A stretch of 64,000 bases of DNA from Paenibacillus lutimineralis (GTDB lineage: Bacteria > Bacillota > Bacilli > Paenibacillales > Paenibacillaceae): contig NZ_CP034346.1 in the NCBI RefSeq assembly GCF_003991425.1, positions 2,517,501-2,581,500 on the forward strand, in the 5' to 3' direction. Position numbers and translations under genes: made by a program. This document shows positions 53,344 through 62,573 of the stretch, piece after piece. Below the pieces are notes generated by a model. It was not told the origin of the DNA, did not search any database, and was given only the letters and a program-made list of their open reading frames with translations. Numbering within the stretch: position 1 is the first letter of the stretch; each line of letters starts with the position of its first letter.

Positions 53344-54411
53344 ATGGAACCGCTACAAGTAATTCGGACTAGTCAGCCGAAGAGCAAGCCAAATGAAGGG
53401 GAACTGGGCTTCGGCAAATATTTTAGTGACCATATGTTCGTTGCAGATTATACGTCAGAGCGAGGCTGGCAAAATGCTAGAATTATTCCTTATGGGCCTA
53501 TAAGCCTGGAGCCGTCAGCAATGGTGCTTCACTATGGGCAGGAAGTATTCGAAGGTATGAAGGCATACCGGGGAATGAACGGAGAGATCAATCTGTTCAG
53601 ACCGGAGAAGAATATCCAGCGCATGAATATGTCCTGTGATAGATTAGGAATTCCTCAGGTTGATCCAGAATGGATGCTTGAGGCGATCTGCAAGTTGGTT
53701 GAGATCGATAGTGACTGGATTCCGCAGCGGGTGGAGAATTCACTCTATATTCGTCCGTTCATTATTGCGACTGAGCCATGCCTTGGTGTACGCGCAGCGA
53801 AGGAATATCAACTGCTCATCATTACTTCACCGGTTGGGGCCTATTATTCCAGCGGGATGGCGCCAGTATCGATCTATGTAGAGGATCATTATGTTAGGGC
53901 GGTTCGTGGCGGAACCGGTGCGGCTAAGACTTCGATCAACTATGCTTCGAGCATCAAAGCGCAAGAAGAGGCCAAGCGACAGGGCTACTCTCAGGTATTG
54001 TGGCTAGACGGCATTGAGCAGCGTTATATCGAAGAGGTCGGAAGTATGAATGTATTCTTCAAGGTAGATGGCGAGGTTATTACACCAGAGCTGAACGGAA
54101 GTATTCTACCAGGGGTCACACGGGATTCGGTCATTGCGATGCTGAAGCATTGGGGAATTCCTGTGACAGAACGAAAAGTTACCGTCGAGGAGCTGTTCGA
54201 GGCGCATCGGCAAGGAAAATTGGAGGAAGCCTTCGGAACTGGAACCGCTGCGGTCATCTCCCCGATCGGCGCGATGAAGTGGGGGGAGCAGAGCATTCAG
54301 ATCACTGAGGGTCATATCGGAGAAGTTTCCGGTAGACTGTATGATTCGATTACAGGAATACAGCAAGGCAAAATTGACGATCCTCTTCACTGGAGATATT
54401 TGATCGGGTGA
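53344..54411 (+). CDS. ilvE: Branched-chain amino acid aminotransferase
   Basis: The 355-residue PLP enzyme interconverts leucine, isoleucine and valine with their keto acids. It shows YGQEVFEGMKAYRG, the PLP lysine segment RGGTGAAKTSINYASS, and IEEVGSMNVFF near residue 235, typical of the larger type II (BCAT) group. A GGGAGCG site lies before the ATG. It is monocistronic and ends at a strong terminator. Confidence 0.95.
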   Translation: MEPLQVIRTSQPKSKPNEGELGFGKYFSDHMFVADYTSERGWQNARIIPYGPISLEPSAMVLHYGQEVFEGMKAYRGMNGEINLFRPEKNIQRMNMSCDRLGIPQVDPEWMLEAICKLVEIDSDWIPQRVENSLYIRPFIIATEPCLGVRAAKEYQLLIITSPVGAYYSSGMAPVSIYVEDHYVRAVRGGTGAAKTSINYASSIKAQEEAKRQGYSQVLWLDGIEQRYIEEVGSMNVFFKVDGEVITPELNGSILPGVTRDSVIAMLKHWGIPVTERKVTVEELFEAHRQGKLEEAFGTGTAAVISPIGAMKWGEQSIQITEGHIGEVSGRLYDSITGIQQGKIDDPLHWRYLIG

Positions 54412-54456
54412 AGGAATTCGTGAATTTATTCGATCATAAAATAAAGAGATTGGAGC

Positions 54457-54484
54457 AGGCTGCCTAAGGGGCGGCCTTTTTTTT
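54457..54484 (+). terminator. Terminator of ilvE
   Basis: AGGCTGCC-TAAGG-GGCGGCCT is followed by eight T. The rest of the gap to 54781 holds no gene that I can see. Confidence 0.88.
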
Positions 54485-54781
54485 GCCCATTTCAGTCTGG
54501 ACGGCATTAATCTTAGATAACCCGGAAGGGCATTGTGATAAGAAATAATTGGATAGTGACGAACCACTTTCTGTCCCATGGCAGGATTTTGAAAATGAAT
54601 GTCGAAAAAATAAATTACACCCGATTGTGATCATTCCACATCTATTACGTCTGCCCGTTACTTGTTGGTCAAGCGATCATCAATTCACAAATGCATGATA
54701 TATTCCGATAATAAGCGGGATATCCATATATTTTTTAAGAGTAGAGTTATTGACTGGAGTTCAACCTAGGGAGGGATCGGA

Positions 54782-55201
54782 TTGCATACAGAGGAATTTG
54801 TCAAATTACTTGGAAGGATCATGAAAGATTTTCAGACCCATATGGAAGACCATCTTGCACCTTCCTTAACAACATCGCAATTGAGCGTTCTGGAAGTCAT
54901 GATTCAGCATGAGAATTACAGCTTGAAGCCTTCGGATCTTATTCCGTTTCTCTCTACTACACCTGCTGCCGTAACGATGCTGCTGGATCGTATGGAACGC
55001 GGTGAACTGATTCGTCGAGAGCGCGATGAGGCCGATCGCCGGATCGTATGGGTATCCATTACGGAGAAGGGAAAAGAAGAACTCGAGCGCGGAGTCTCCA
55101 TTCGGGATACATACATCAACAGCATTCTTGATCGAATCTCAACGCATAATCAGCAATTGCTAGTTTATTTGCTTGGGAAAATTTCAGGAGCGAAATCTTG
55201 A
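54782..55201 (+). CDS. MarR-family transcriptional regulator
   Basis: The 139-residue winged-helix regulator shows the DNA-binding core at about residues 28-95 (TTSQLSVLEVMIQHENYSLKPSDLIPFLSTTPAAVTMLLDRMERGELIRRERDEADRRIVWVSITEKGKEEL). The TTG at 54782 follows AGGGAGGG. No obvious partner gene is adjacent and it ends at its own terminator, so its regulon cannot be guessed. Confidence 0.88.
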   Translation: MHTEEFVKLLGRIMKDFQTHMEDHLAPSLTTSQLSVLEVMIQHENYSLKPSDLIPFLSTTPAAVTMLLDRMERGELIRRERDEADRRIVWVSITEKGKEELERGVSIRDTYINSILDRISTHNQQLLVYLLGKISGAKS

Positions 55202-55262
55202 ACAGAACAAGGGGGGTCATCGTAGGATTAATGGATTAAATATGGGGACCATTTACACCTGA

Positions 55263-55296
55263 GACAAGTCGCTAGAGGTAGCGATTTGTCTTTTTT
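55263..55296 (+). terminator. Terminator after the MarR gene
   Basis: GACAAGTCGCTA-GAGG-TAGCGATTTGTC is followed by six T. Confidence 0.9.
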
Positions 55297-55359
55297 GCTG
55301 AATAAAGGATGAAATTAAAGTGCCAGGAATATATTTAATAACATATTGGAGGTGTCCTT

Positions 55360-55830
55360 ATGGGATATGTTGAGGATTTGAGAAAGCAGGTAGGGAATCA
55401 ACCTTTGATCTTAGTGAGGCCGAGCGCTGCAATTATAAATGAATTTGGGCAGATTTTATTAGTGAAGTATCATGACGATTCCTGGGGGATCCCGGGGGGA
55501 CTGATGGAACTTGGAGAGTCGACTGAAGAGTGTATTAGAAGAGAAACGAAAGAAGAGATAGGCCTTGATCTGGGGAAGCTTCAATTATTCGACGTATTCT
55601 CAGGGAAGCAGCTATATACGAAACTGAGAAATGGGCATGAATACTATAATGTCATCATCGGCTACATTTGTACTGAATTTGAAGGGGAAATCGTCCCGGA
55701 TGGTGTTGAAGTCATTGAGGCGAGGTTTTACAGCTTGTCGGAAGTGCCTGCCAGTACACAACCGTATATTCGGGAGAAATTATATGAATTAGGTCCAAAA
55801 TTAGAGCAAATTTTTCGAGCGGCTAAATAA
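55360..55830 (+). CDS. Nudix hydrolase
   Basis: The 156-residue hydrolase has the Nudix box GGLMELGESTEECIRRETKEEIG (GX5EX7REUXEEXGU) complete near residues 46-68. It would cleave a nucleoside diphosphate linked to some moiety. GGAGGTG precedes the ATG. The specificity is not evident and there is no clear operon partner. Confidence 0.9.
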   Translation: MGYVEDLRKQVGNQPLILVRPSAAIINEFGQILLVKYHDDSWGIPGGLMELGESTEECIRRETKEEIGLDLGKLQLFDVFSGKQLYTKLRNGHEYYNVIIGYICTEFEGEIVPDGVEVIEARFYSLSEVPASTQPYIREKLYELGPKLEQIFRAAK

Positions 55831-55886
55831 AAGCTAATATGTCTATTCCATCTTGAACCCATCAACCTGCAGGGTGGTGCTGAATA

Positions 55887-56156
55887 GTGATTTTCTCAAT
55901 ATTGCAACTCATCGGCGGAGTTATTCTGGCCATCGGCTGGATTCCTCAGATTTTGCAGATTATGAAGACGAAGTCCGTCAGGGATTTAAGTCTGAAATCC
56001 TATTTGTTTATGTTACTGGGAATAGGACTCATGGAGATTTATGCCATTGATTTAGTCGGTAACGGCTCTGGGATTGCATTTTTAATGACGAACAGTCTAT
56101 CTTTATTAGTGGTGCTATTTGTAATAATGCTTGTTCTTCGATATAGAAATAGATGA
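55887..56156 (+). CDS. SemiSWEET/PQ-loop small transporter
   Basis: The 89-residue membrane protein has three helices. The PQ motif lies in IGWIPQILQIMKTKSVRDLSLKSYL, the standard SemiSWEET half-transporter signature with the following S-loop. It would work as a homodimer moving sugar or a related small solute. The GTG at 55887 follows AGGGTGGTG. Confidence 0.85.
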   Translation: MIFSILQLIGGVILAIGWIPQILQIMKTKSVRDLSLKSYLFMLLGIGLMEIYAIDLVGNGSGIAFLMTNSLSLLVVLFVIMLVLRYRNR

Positions 56157-56163
56157 TCAGACG

Positions 56164-56326
56164 AAGAACAATCGGAATATATCTTGTTGATCCACCAGTT
56201 TGGAAATTCGGTAGAATCGTTGAGGCCAGCCCTTATCCATGCCAGAAACTATGTAAACGATGCCGAGAATAGGAGCGAGGTGCTGGCAGGCGTCGATCTT
56301 TTAAGAGAGGGATTGCAGGGGAGATA
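56164..56326 (+). pseudogene. Possible C-terminal gene remnant
   Basis: One frame stays open for 53 codons from GAC at 56164 to TAG, reading YILLIHQFGNSVESLRPALI then HARNYVNDAENRSEVLAGVD and LLREGLQGR, a plausible helical protein segment. It has no ATG or GTG and no ribosome site. It could be a decayed gene end or chance. Confidence 0.25.
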
Positions 56327-56327
56327 G

Positions 56328-56381
56328 ATGCAGATTAAAATAAAAGAAATGCAGAATTTAAAGGAGATACTTCGTAAATGA
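56328..56381 (+). CDS. 17-residue upstream peptide coupled to the YcxB-like gene
   Basis: ATG at 56328, after AGGGGAG, opens a frame encoding MQIKIKEMQNLKEILRK. Its TGA overlaps the ATG of the next gene (ATGA). The AAAGGAG site of the next gene lies inside it. This could couple translation; coding in its own right is unproven. Confidence 0.4.
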   Translation: MQIKIKEMQNLKEILRK

Positions 56382-56887
56382 CAGAAAAGCAACTTCCCTA
56401 CAAATTTAGTTTCTCGATTTCTTACAAAGAATACCAGTCATTAACCTTGGCTCATTCTAAGAATCAATTGATTTTCCTTAGTTTGTTCATATTTTTGGTG
56501 TTTACAGCAACTACATGGATCAAAAGCTCCGATTTTAATGTGATGCTGATGAAGGCGCCAATAGGCATTGTTGTTAGCCTTGCTCTGACTTTCTTCATGT
56601 GGTTGCTAACTCTTTATAAGGCAAGACGGGTGTTCGAGTCTAGCGGGATGTTGAAGAATGAACAGACCCTCACCCTATCCGAGGACGGAATACAGATGAC
56701 GATAGATTCGAATGATTCGTTGATTCCATGGAATGATGTTGCTAAGGTAACCGAGTCGAAGCATCTGATTATTGTCTATCTGGCTAAAAATCAAGGTGTA
56801 CTCATTTCTAAAAACGCCGTGGACATTGCTAGACTTAAGACAATTCTTCAATCATTTCTGGAAAGTAATAAATTACGGATAAAATAA
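56378..56887 (+). CDS. YcxB-like membrane protein
   Basis: The 169-residue protein has two transmembrane helices (about residues 30-47 and 60-80) and a C-terminal YcxB-like beta domain (TLTLSEDGIQMTIDSNDSLIPWNDVAKVTESKHLIIVYL). Such proteins are common near bacteriocin and ABC genes but have no known activity. AAAGGAG lies 10 bp before the ATG. Confidence 0.8.
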   Translation: MTEKQLPYKFSFSISYKEYQSLTLAHSKNQLIFLSLFIFLVFTATTWIKSSDFNVMLMKAPIGIVVSLALTFFMWLLTLYKARRVFESSGMLKNEQTLTLSEDGIQMTIDSNDSLIPWNDVAKVTESKHLIIVYLAKNQGVLISKNAVDIARLKTILQSFLESNKLRIK

Positions 56888-56903
56888 TTACAGTGTCTTA
56901 AAA

Positions 56904-56952
56904 ACATCACCCAGCCTCGGATGGTTTCTATCTGAGAACTGGGTGATTTTTT
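56904..56952. terminator. Bidirectional terminator
   Basis: ATCACCCAG pairs with CTGGGTGAT between convergent genes, followed by TTTTTTT on the plus strand. Confidence 0.85.
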
Positions 56953-56974
56953 TGCGGAAACGAAAATGAATGAC

Positions 56975-57706
56975 TTATGCAGTTACATCCGAGTTCTTCA
57001 GCAGCTGGACTGCAATAGCGGACGCCAATAAGGTGAACAAGCAGTTCATTATAAAGAATCGTATAGTGTCTGCAACGGTTAAGCTCTCCTGGCTCAATAC
57101 CCCCATCCCGATCGTCAATAGCGAATAAGGAAAATATAAGCCAATCTTCAGAACATACATCCCCAATCCGATAAATACAGCGCACACACTAATACCGATA
57201 GGTACAGCGAAGCTGCGGATACGCATCGATAACAAGAGTTGGATAGCGCTGAGCATGGTCGAAGCAACCCAGCCGCGGGCAATCCAGCCGAAGGTCTCCG
57301 GCGGGAAATGCTGCCGTAATCCAAGAAGCAAGCCTGCACTGCAGTAGAGCGCTAGAAATAGCATCTGTACGGTCAGTATAAGAATGCTCACAATAACCAG
57401 TTTGGAGATAAATACGTGCCAAGCAGAGACAGGGGCGCTCATCACCATGTTCCAATTTTTATTCAAGTGCTCCAGTCTGCACACATAAGCACAGCAGATA
57501 GCAATGAGTACAGGCAAGAAGAACTCGCCGTAGAACAGACTTACCTGCGTCCATAGGCTGTACCATCCATTCTTTAAAGCGCTCTGGTTCAAATAATAAT
57601 TAGCGCAGCCGATCAACACCGCCAGGACAGGCAGTGCGGCTAGAATTAGCCACATGCGGGAATGACGCAGCTTGAGCTGCTCAGCCCGGATACATCTGAT
57701 TAACAT
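56975..57706 (-). CDS. Lantibiotic/bacitracin-type ABC permease (second)
   Basis: The 243-residue membrane protein has six helices. It begins LIRCIRAEQLKLRHSRMWLILAALPVLAVLIG, as in the MutG/SpaG group of immunity permeases. It follows the first permease by 48 bp and is the last gene of the three-gene exporter. Together with the ATPase it would remove a peptide antibiotic from the membrane. Confidence 0.8.
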   Translation of the reverse strand: MLIRCIRAEQLKLRHSRMWLILAALPVLAVLIGCANYYLNQSALKNGWYSLWTQVSLFYGEFFLPVLIAICCAYVCRLEHLNKNWNMVMSAPVSAWHVFISKLVIVSILILTVQMLFLALYCSAGLLLGLRQHFPPETFGWIARGWVASTMLSAIQLLLSMRIRSFAVPIGISVCAVFIGLGMYVLKIGLYFPYSLLTIGMGVLSQESLTVADTIRFFIMNCLFTLLASAIAVQLLKNSDVTA

Positions 57707-57754
57707 AATGGTCCTCCTATAATGTGGTTTCTTCAGCGGTATAAGACACTACTT

Positions 57755-58504
57755 CTAAACTTCCTGCCGTGATACGTGGATACTGCCAATGATGTATATC
57801 GTGACGCCCATGATGAAGAGAAAAACCGGCGGCAGAAATCCAACAGGTCGTGTCACGAACCGCATGATCGAATCCGAATAATCGTAAGTGATCGGATATA
57901 GACCAGTATAGTAAGACCAGACGAACATACGTCTAACCACGGCTGGGAACAATGGAGCCGCCATACCAATGAACCCGCCGATCATTCCGAGGCAGAGGCT
58001 GAAGGCCTGATTTTTAATAGATAGTGACAGCCACTGCTGCAGCGCAATGACTACCTGATTCGTCAAAATAGCTCCCCCTAAAAACGGCATTAACAAAGGA
58101 AGCAGCGTGGACAACTCGAATTGATGCATCACCCCAAAGCCAATGAGCGCAGCAGATTCGAGCAAGATGGCGAGCAGCATCAGGGCCGAGGCACATAAAA
58201 ACTTGGAGGCATAGATCCGGCCACGGGTAATGGAGACCGTGAGTAGTAGCTTCCAGGTGCTGCCCTTATGCTCCATATCACAGACTCGGGATACGGTCAC
58301 AGAGGACAAGATCGGGAAGAATAGCCCGTTCATTGAGGCAGCTGTCATAAAGAGCCCTTCCCATCCTGCCAAATCTGGATTATTTGAGAGGGAGATGCTT
58401 GTAGAAAGGAAGAGCCAGGCTAACTCTACACTAAGGAACAAAGCGATCATTAGTAACACGCGTCTTCTTCGCAGCTTATAAAATTCCAGGCCCAGTATGC
58501 TCAT
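57755..58504 (-). CDS. Lantibiotic/bacitracin-type ABC permease (first)
   Basis: The 249-residue membrane protein with six helices begins SILGLEFYKLRRRRVLLMIALFLSVELAW, as in the MutE/EpiE group. Its start codon shares a base with the stop of the ATPase gene, so the two are coupled. It is a paralogue of the next permease; two different permeases with one ATPase is the FEG layout of lantibiotic self-immunity. Confidence 0.82.
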   Translation of the reverse strand: MSILGLEFYKLRRRRVLLMIALFLSVELAWLFLSTSISLSNNPDLAGWEGLFMTAASMNGLFFPILSSVTVSRVCDMEHKGSTWKLLLTVSITRGRIYASKFLCASALMLLAILLESAALIGFGVMHQFELSTLLPLLMPFLGGAILTNQVVIALQQWLSLSIKNQAFSLCLGMIGGFIGMAAPLFPAVVRRMFVWSYYTGLYPITYDYSDSIMRFVTRPVGFLPPVFLFIMGVTIYIIGSIHVSRQEV

Positions 58505-59415
58505 TAGAGGCTGCTCTCCTTTCCCGTCATTTCCAGGAAGAGGTTCTCCAGACTTTTTCTCTGCTCTTCTATTCGAATGACATCTATCCCTGTATGCACA
58601 AGGGTTTTGTTAATTCTGGCCACTTCGTTATCCTCGACCCCTCTAAGAGTCAAGTAGCCATTCTCAAGCAGCGGTGACAGCCCTTGATTAAGCAGGATAC
58701 GCTCTGCTTCTGCGTTATTTTCCGTTTTCAGGGCGATACGGGTTTCGCTTTTACTACGGAGCTGATCCATGCTCCCTTGAAATACCAGCTTGCCTTGGCT
58801 GATAATGCCCACCGAGTTAGCGATCTGCTCGATCTCCGACAAGAGATGGCTAGAGATCAGCACGGTTATGCCGTACCGATGCGGCAGGGATTGAATCAGC
58901 TCCCTTATTTCTCCGATCCCCGCCGGATCAAGCCCGTTCGTCGGTTCATCGAGGATCAACAGTTTTGGAAACGAGATCAGAGCCATAGCAATTCCCAGAC
59001 GCTGCTTCATTCCTAGCGAAAACTGATTTACCTTCTTGTCCTTTTGTTTCTCTAAGCGGACAATTTGCAGCGCCTCGTTCACATTCCGATCTGGGACATT
59101 ACGCAGGCTCTGCATGATCCGCATGTTCTCATAGCCGGTCAAATGCCCGTAAAAAGAAGGCGATTCAATAAGTGAGCCGGTTTGACTAAGTATAAGTCGG
59201 CGGTTCTTGCTGAAATCTTTGCCGAAGACGGTGACCTTGCCGTCTGTCGGCTGGACTAATCCAAGGAGCATCTTCAACGTGGTCGATTTTCCTGCCCCGT
59301 TAGGTCCTAGAAATCCATATACATCACCTTCGTAGACGGATAAATTCACATTGTTGACACTAGAGATGCTCCCATAGCATTTCGTAAGGTTACGCGTTGA
59401 GATAATTGTGTTCAT
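58504..59415 (-). CDS. ABC exporter ATP-binding protein (BcrA/LanF type)
   Basis: The 303-residue ATPase shows Walker A GPNGAGKST near residue 41, signature FSLGMKQRLG, Walker B LLILDEPTNGLDPAG and the switch His in SSHLL, then a short C-terminal domain ending LENLFLEMTGKE. It forms the FEG-type immunity or resistance exporter with the two permeases. It is divergent from the response regulator, which likely controls it. Confidence 0.9.
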   Translation of the reverse strand: MNTIISTRNLTKCYGSISSVNNVNLSVYEGDVYGFLGPNGAGKSTTLKMLLGLVQPTDGKVTVFGKDFSKNRRLILSQTGSLIESPSFYGHLTGYENMRIMQSLRNVPDRNVNEALQIVRLEKQKDKKVNQFSLGMKQRLGIAMALISFPKLLILDEPTNGLDPAGIGEIRELIQSLPHRYGITVLISSHLLSEIEQIANSVGIISQGKLVFQGSMDQLRSKSETRIALKTENNAEAERILLNQGLSPLLENGYLTLRGVEDNEVARINKTLVHTGIDVIRIEEQRKSLENLFLEMTGKESSL

Positions 59416-59489
59416 TGACTTCTCTCCTATCCCATTTTCTTGTTCACAGCTTCAGCATACAAGGGGGACCCTTCCTCAACCTGAAGACT

Positions 59490-59506
59490 ACCTTACGAGA
59501 ACCTTA
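59490..59506. promoter_or_regulatory. ACCTTA-N5-ACCTTA direct repeat
   Basis: Two copies of ACCTTA start 11 bp apart, one helical turn, between the exporter and the response-regulator gene. This is the usual plan of an OmpR-type binding site. Confidence 0.5.
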
Positions 59507-59580
59507 AATCGCAGAAGTATAAGCCATCTTTGCTGAATCGCCAGTGCTCGCTTGCTATAATGGCAATAGGTGATGAACAC

Positions 59581-60291
59581 ATGGAAGATTTGAAACATAA
59601 GAAATTGCTCATCGTCGAGGATGAGTATGAAATCCGCCAAATGGTGGATCGCTTTTTACGCAAGGAAGGCTATTTCCGTATATTTCATGCGGCGGATTGC
59701 AAGGAGGCTCTGGAAATCTGCCGATCGGACAAGCCGGATATTGCGATTCTAGACGTTATGCTGCCTGATGGCGATGGCTTTGCTCTGCTCACTTCGATCC
59801 GGCGTTTCTCCTCTATGCCCGTCCTGTTTCTGTCGGCCAGAGGTGAAGATGAAGACAGGCTGCTGGGTCTCGGGCTTGGGGCAGATGACTATATGGTGAA
59901 GCCGTTCTTGCCACGTGAGCTTGTACTACGGCTTAACATAATTTTGCGGCGAGTGTATGCTTCTTCAGCCGTAGAGCATTTGCCGGTCTTCCGGCTCGGC
60001 GATTGTATCGTTGATTTGGAAGGCGCAGTGGTGCGCAGCGATCGAGGAGAACAGGCCTTAACCGCCAAAGAGCATGCGTTGCTGGCGAAGCTCTATAGCG
60101 AACGGGGGCGGATCATTACAAGTGATGCGCTATGTCAGACGGTATGGGGGGACGATTATTTTGGATATGAAAATACGCTAATGGTGCATATCCGAAGAAT
60201 ACGGGAGAAGATTGAGACAAATCCCTCCAGCCCGGTCCATTTAATTACGGTTAGAGGGCTTGGCTATAAGCTGCTTGTGAAGGAGGAGTGA
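59581..60291 (+). CDS. OmpR-family response regulator of the exporter
   Basis: The 236-residue regulator has a receiver domain (LLIVEDEYEIRQ, Asp in DIAILDVMLPDGDG, Lys in DDYMVKPFLP) and a winged-helix domain (ALTAKEHALLAKLYSERGRIITSDALCQTVWGDDYFGYENTLMVHIRRIREKI). The ATG at 59581 follows AGGTGATG; a TTG upstream is less likely. The kinase gene begins 1 bp after its stop. Confidence 0.92.
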   Translation: MEDLKHKKLLIVEDEYEIRQMVDRFLRKEGYFRIFHAADCKEALEICRSDKPDIAILDVMLPDGDGFALLTSIRRFSSMPVLFLSARGEDEDRLLGLGLGADDYMVKPFLPRELVLRLNIILRRVYASSAVEHLPVFRLGDCIVDLEGAVVRSDRGEQALTAKEHALLAKLYSERGRIITSDALCQTVWGDDYFGYENTLMVHIRRIREKIETNPSSPVHLITVRGLGYKLLVKEE

Positions 60292-60292
60292 C

Positions 60293-61675
60293 ATGGACGG
60301 TGCTGCTCGTATTTTACGCCGTTTTGCTGGAGCAACCATCGTAATATCCGTGTTTCTACTCATTTTAAACTTTATACTGCTGGGAGTCTGGATCTTCAAG
60401 GGAATGAATGAGGGGCAGTCTCCGGACAGCATTACGCAAAAGGTAGCAGTGGCCCTGCAATCAAATGCGAGTGGGTATTCCCTCCATGAAGATGGTCAGC
60501 GGCTATTGGAGCAAAATGAGGCCTGGGCTATGTTGATTAATGGCAAGGGTGATGTCGTATGGGATTTCGATGTACCTGCCACACTGCCTCGATCCTATAC
60601 GCTTACCGAGGTAGCCCAATTTACACGCAATTACTTAATGGATTACCCCGTGTATGTATGGGAGCATGCTAATGGATTGATTGTGATCGGGTTCCCGAAG
60701 ACAAGTATGGCAAAATATCAATTTAATGTTCCCGTCGAATGGGTTCAGAATTTACCTTCCCGAATCGTTATGATGGTGATTGCAAATGTACTTCTCGCCC
60801 TTATGCTGTCTCTTCTGATTGGCTCCCGTCTTATTAAATCGATCAAACCGCTTCTGCGCGGAATCTATTCGCTTGCCCATGAGCAAAGCGCATATGTGGA
60901 GCCAAAGGGAATGTTCAGCAGCTTGGCACAGAGCATCAACCACACATCCGTATTGCTTGAGCAGAAGGATGCTGCACTTAAAGCTAGAGATGAAGCGCGT
61001 TCCAACTGGATCGCCGGTATATCTCATGACATCCGTACGCCATTGTCTATGGTGCTGGGTTACGCGAGTGATCTAGAGGATAGTCTGGTCATGCCTGTAG
61101 ATCAGCGGCAGCAAGCGGCCATTATCCGACAGCAAGGCGAGAAGCTGCGTTCCCTGGTCAGTGATTTGAACCTCGTCTCTATGTTGGAGTATGAGATGCA
61201 GCCGCTTCATCCCAGAAGACTCCGGCTCTCGGTGCTGGCCCGGCAGATTGCTTCCGATTTTCTGAATCAGGGGCTGGAGGATAAATTCATGCTGGATGTG
61301 GATATTTCTGAAGAACAACTGCAGGTCAATGGAGATGAAAAGCTGCTAACTCGCGCGATTACAAATTTAGTGCAGAACAGCCTCTTTCATAATCCTGAGG
61401 GTTGTTATATCATTTTGCAGACCAATGCTTCTTCAGATGGACAGGTCTGTCGACTGATCGTAAGGGATGATGGACACGGTGTAGCGGAGAACGACCTTTC
61501 TGACCTGCTTGAGCTGCCTTATTCGTCGAGAAGACGACGTCCGGCCCATTCTGGGCATGGCCTAGGTCTTCCGATGGTTGCCCGAATAGCTAAGGCTCAT
61601 CAAGGGCAGTTGCTATTGATGAGCGGGGAAGGTAAAGGAATGGAAGCGATCATCGAGCTACCTGCCATGATATGA
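60293..61675 (+). CDS. Sensor histidine kinase of the exporter
   Basis: The 460-residue kinase has two membrane helices (about residues 13-37 and 162-182) flanking a sensor region of about 120 residues. The HisKA phospho-His is in GISHDIRTPLSMVLGY near residue 243, and the HATPase has LVQNSLFHNPEG and GHGLGLPMVARIAKAH. The medium-sized extracellular loop allows direct sensing of a peptide antibiotic, unlike the loop-less BceS group. Confidence 0.92.
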   Translation: MDGAARILRRFAGATIVISVFLLILNFILLGVWIFKGMNEGQSPDSITQKVAVALQSNASGYSLHEDGQRLLEQNEAWAMLINGKGDVVWDFDVPATLPRSYTLTEVAQFTRNYLMDYPVYVWEHANGLIVIGFPKTSMAKYQFNVPVEWVQNLPSRIVMMVIANVLLALMLSLLIGSRLIKSIKPLLRGIYSLAHEQSAYVEPKGMFSSLAQSINHTSVLLEQKDAALKARDEARSNWIAGISHDIRTPLSMVLGYASDLEDSLVMPVDQRQQAAIIRQQGEKLRSLVSDLNLVSMLEYEMQPLHPRRLRLSVLARQIASDFLNQGLEDKFMLDVDISEEQLQVNGDEKLLTRAITNLVQNSLFHNPEGCYIILQTNASSDGQVCRLIVRDDGHGVAENDLSDLLELPYSSRRRRPAHSGHGLGLPMVARIAKAHQGQLLLMSGEGKGMEAIIELPAMI

Positions 61676-61753
61676 AAAGATTTATCCGGAAAAGAAAGGA
61701 CTTCTCCCTCCAATAATGTCCATGTATAATCATGGAAGAGGTGACACTTATTT

Positions 61754-62554
61754 ATGAAGCAAATCGGTCAGGGTCGGACGGCGGATATATATGAGGTTGA
61801 TGAGAGCAGCATTCTGAAGCTGTATAAGAAAGATATTTTCCATGAGGCTATAGAGATAGAATTTTCGGTTAGCCAATTTGTGTATTCTCTGGGTATGAAC
61901 ACCCCCAAGCCATTAGATTTGCTGTGGCAGGACGAACGACGGGGGATTATTTTTCAACGAGTATCCGGCGGATCGCTGCTTGATGCTATAACTCGAAGAC
62001 CATTGCTTGTGAAGAAATATGCCCAAATTCTTGCCTCCCTTCATGCTCAATTACATGCATGTGAAGCGAGGGATTTAAAGAGAAAGCAAAAAGAAATACT
62101 GGCTTATAACATTAAATCCGCACCATTATTAACTGAAGAAGAGAAGAACAAGATCATTACTTATTTGTATGAATTACCGGATGATTACAAGCTTTGTCAT
62201 GGTGATTTCCATCCAGACAACATTATGCTTGGCGAGCAGCATTGGGTGATTGACTGGATGACCGGAGCTGTCGGCCATCCGGCAGGGGACGCCGCTAGGA
62301 CTGTGATTTTATTAAGTTTTGGTGCGTTGCCTCCAGGAACCCCTAAATTTATGGGAACGATAATCCAGATGCTACGAAAAAAAATCAAGAATGAATATCT
62401 GAAGCACTACTTAATGGTTACAGGAAGAGATTTTGCAGATATTGATCCATGGATATTGCCGATTGCGGCTGCCAGGCTTGTAGAATGGGTACCTGAAGAA
62501 GAAAAAAATGAACTACTGCTGGAAATAAAAAAACGGCTAAGCAAAACTTTATAG
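61754..62554 (+). CDS. Aminoglycoside phosphotransferase (APH)-family kinase
   Basis: The 266-residue protein has a small-molecule kinase fold with catalytic loop LCHGDFHPDNIML and metal Asp in WVIDWMTGAVGHPAGDAART. The N-terminus GQGRTADIYEVDESSILKLYKK is a loose nucleotide loop. Members phosphorylate varied small alcohols or sugars; antibiotic resistance should not be assumed. GAGGTGA lies before the ATG. Confidence 0.85.
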   Translation: MKQIGQGRTADIYEVDESSILKLYKKDIFHEAIEIEFSVSQFVYSLGMNTPKPLDLLWQDERRGIIFQRVSGGSLLDAITRRPLLVKKYAQILASLHAQLHACEARDLKRKQKEILAYNIKSAPLLTEEEKNKIITYLYELPDDYKLCHGDFHPDNIMLGEQHWVIDWMTGAVGHPAGDAARTVILLSFGALPPGTPKFMGTIIQMLRKKIKNEYLKHYLMVTGRDFADIDPWILPIAAARLVEWVPEEEKNELLLEIKKRLSKTL

Positions 62555-62573
62555 ATAAATAGGGGGAAGAAGG

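Noticed and set aside
61754..62554. Aminoglycoside resistance gene
   Set aside because: The APH fold is shared by many kinases of small metabolites, and no residues specific to known resistance enzymes can be claimed.
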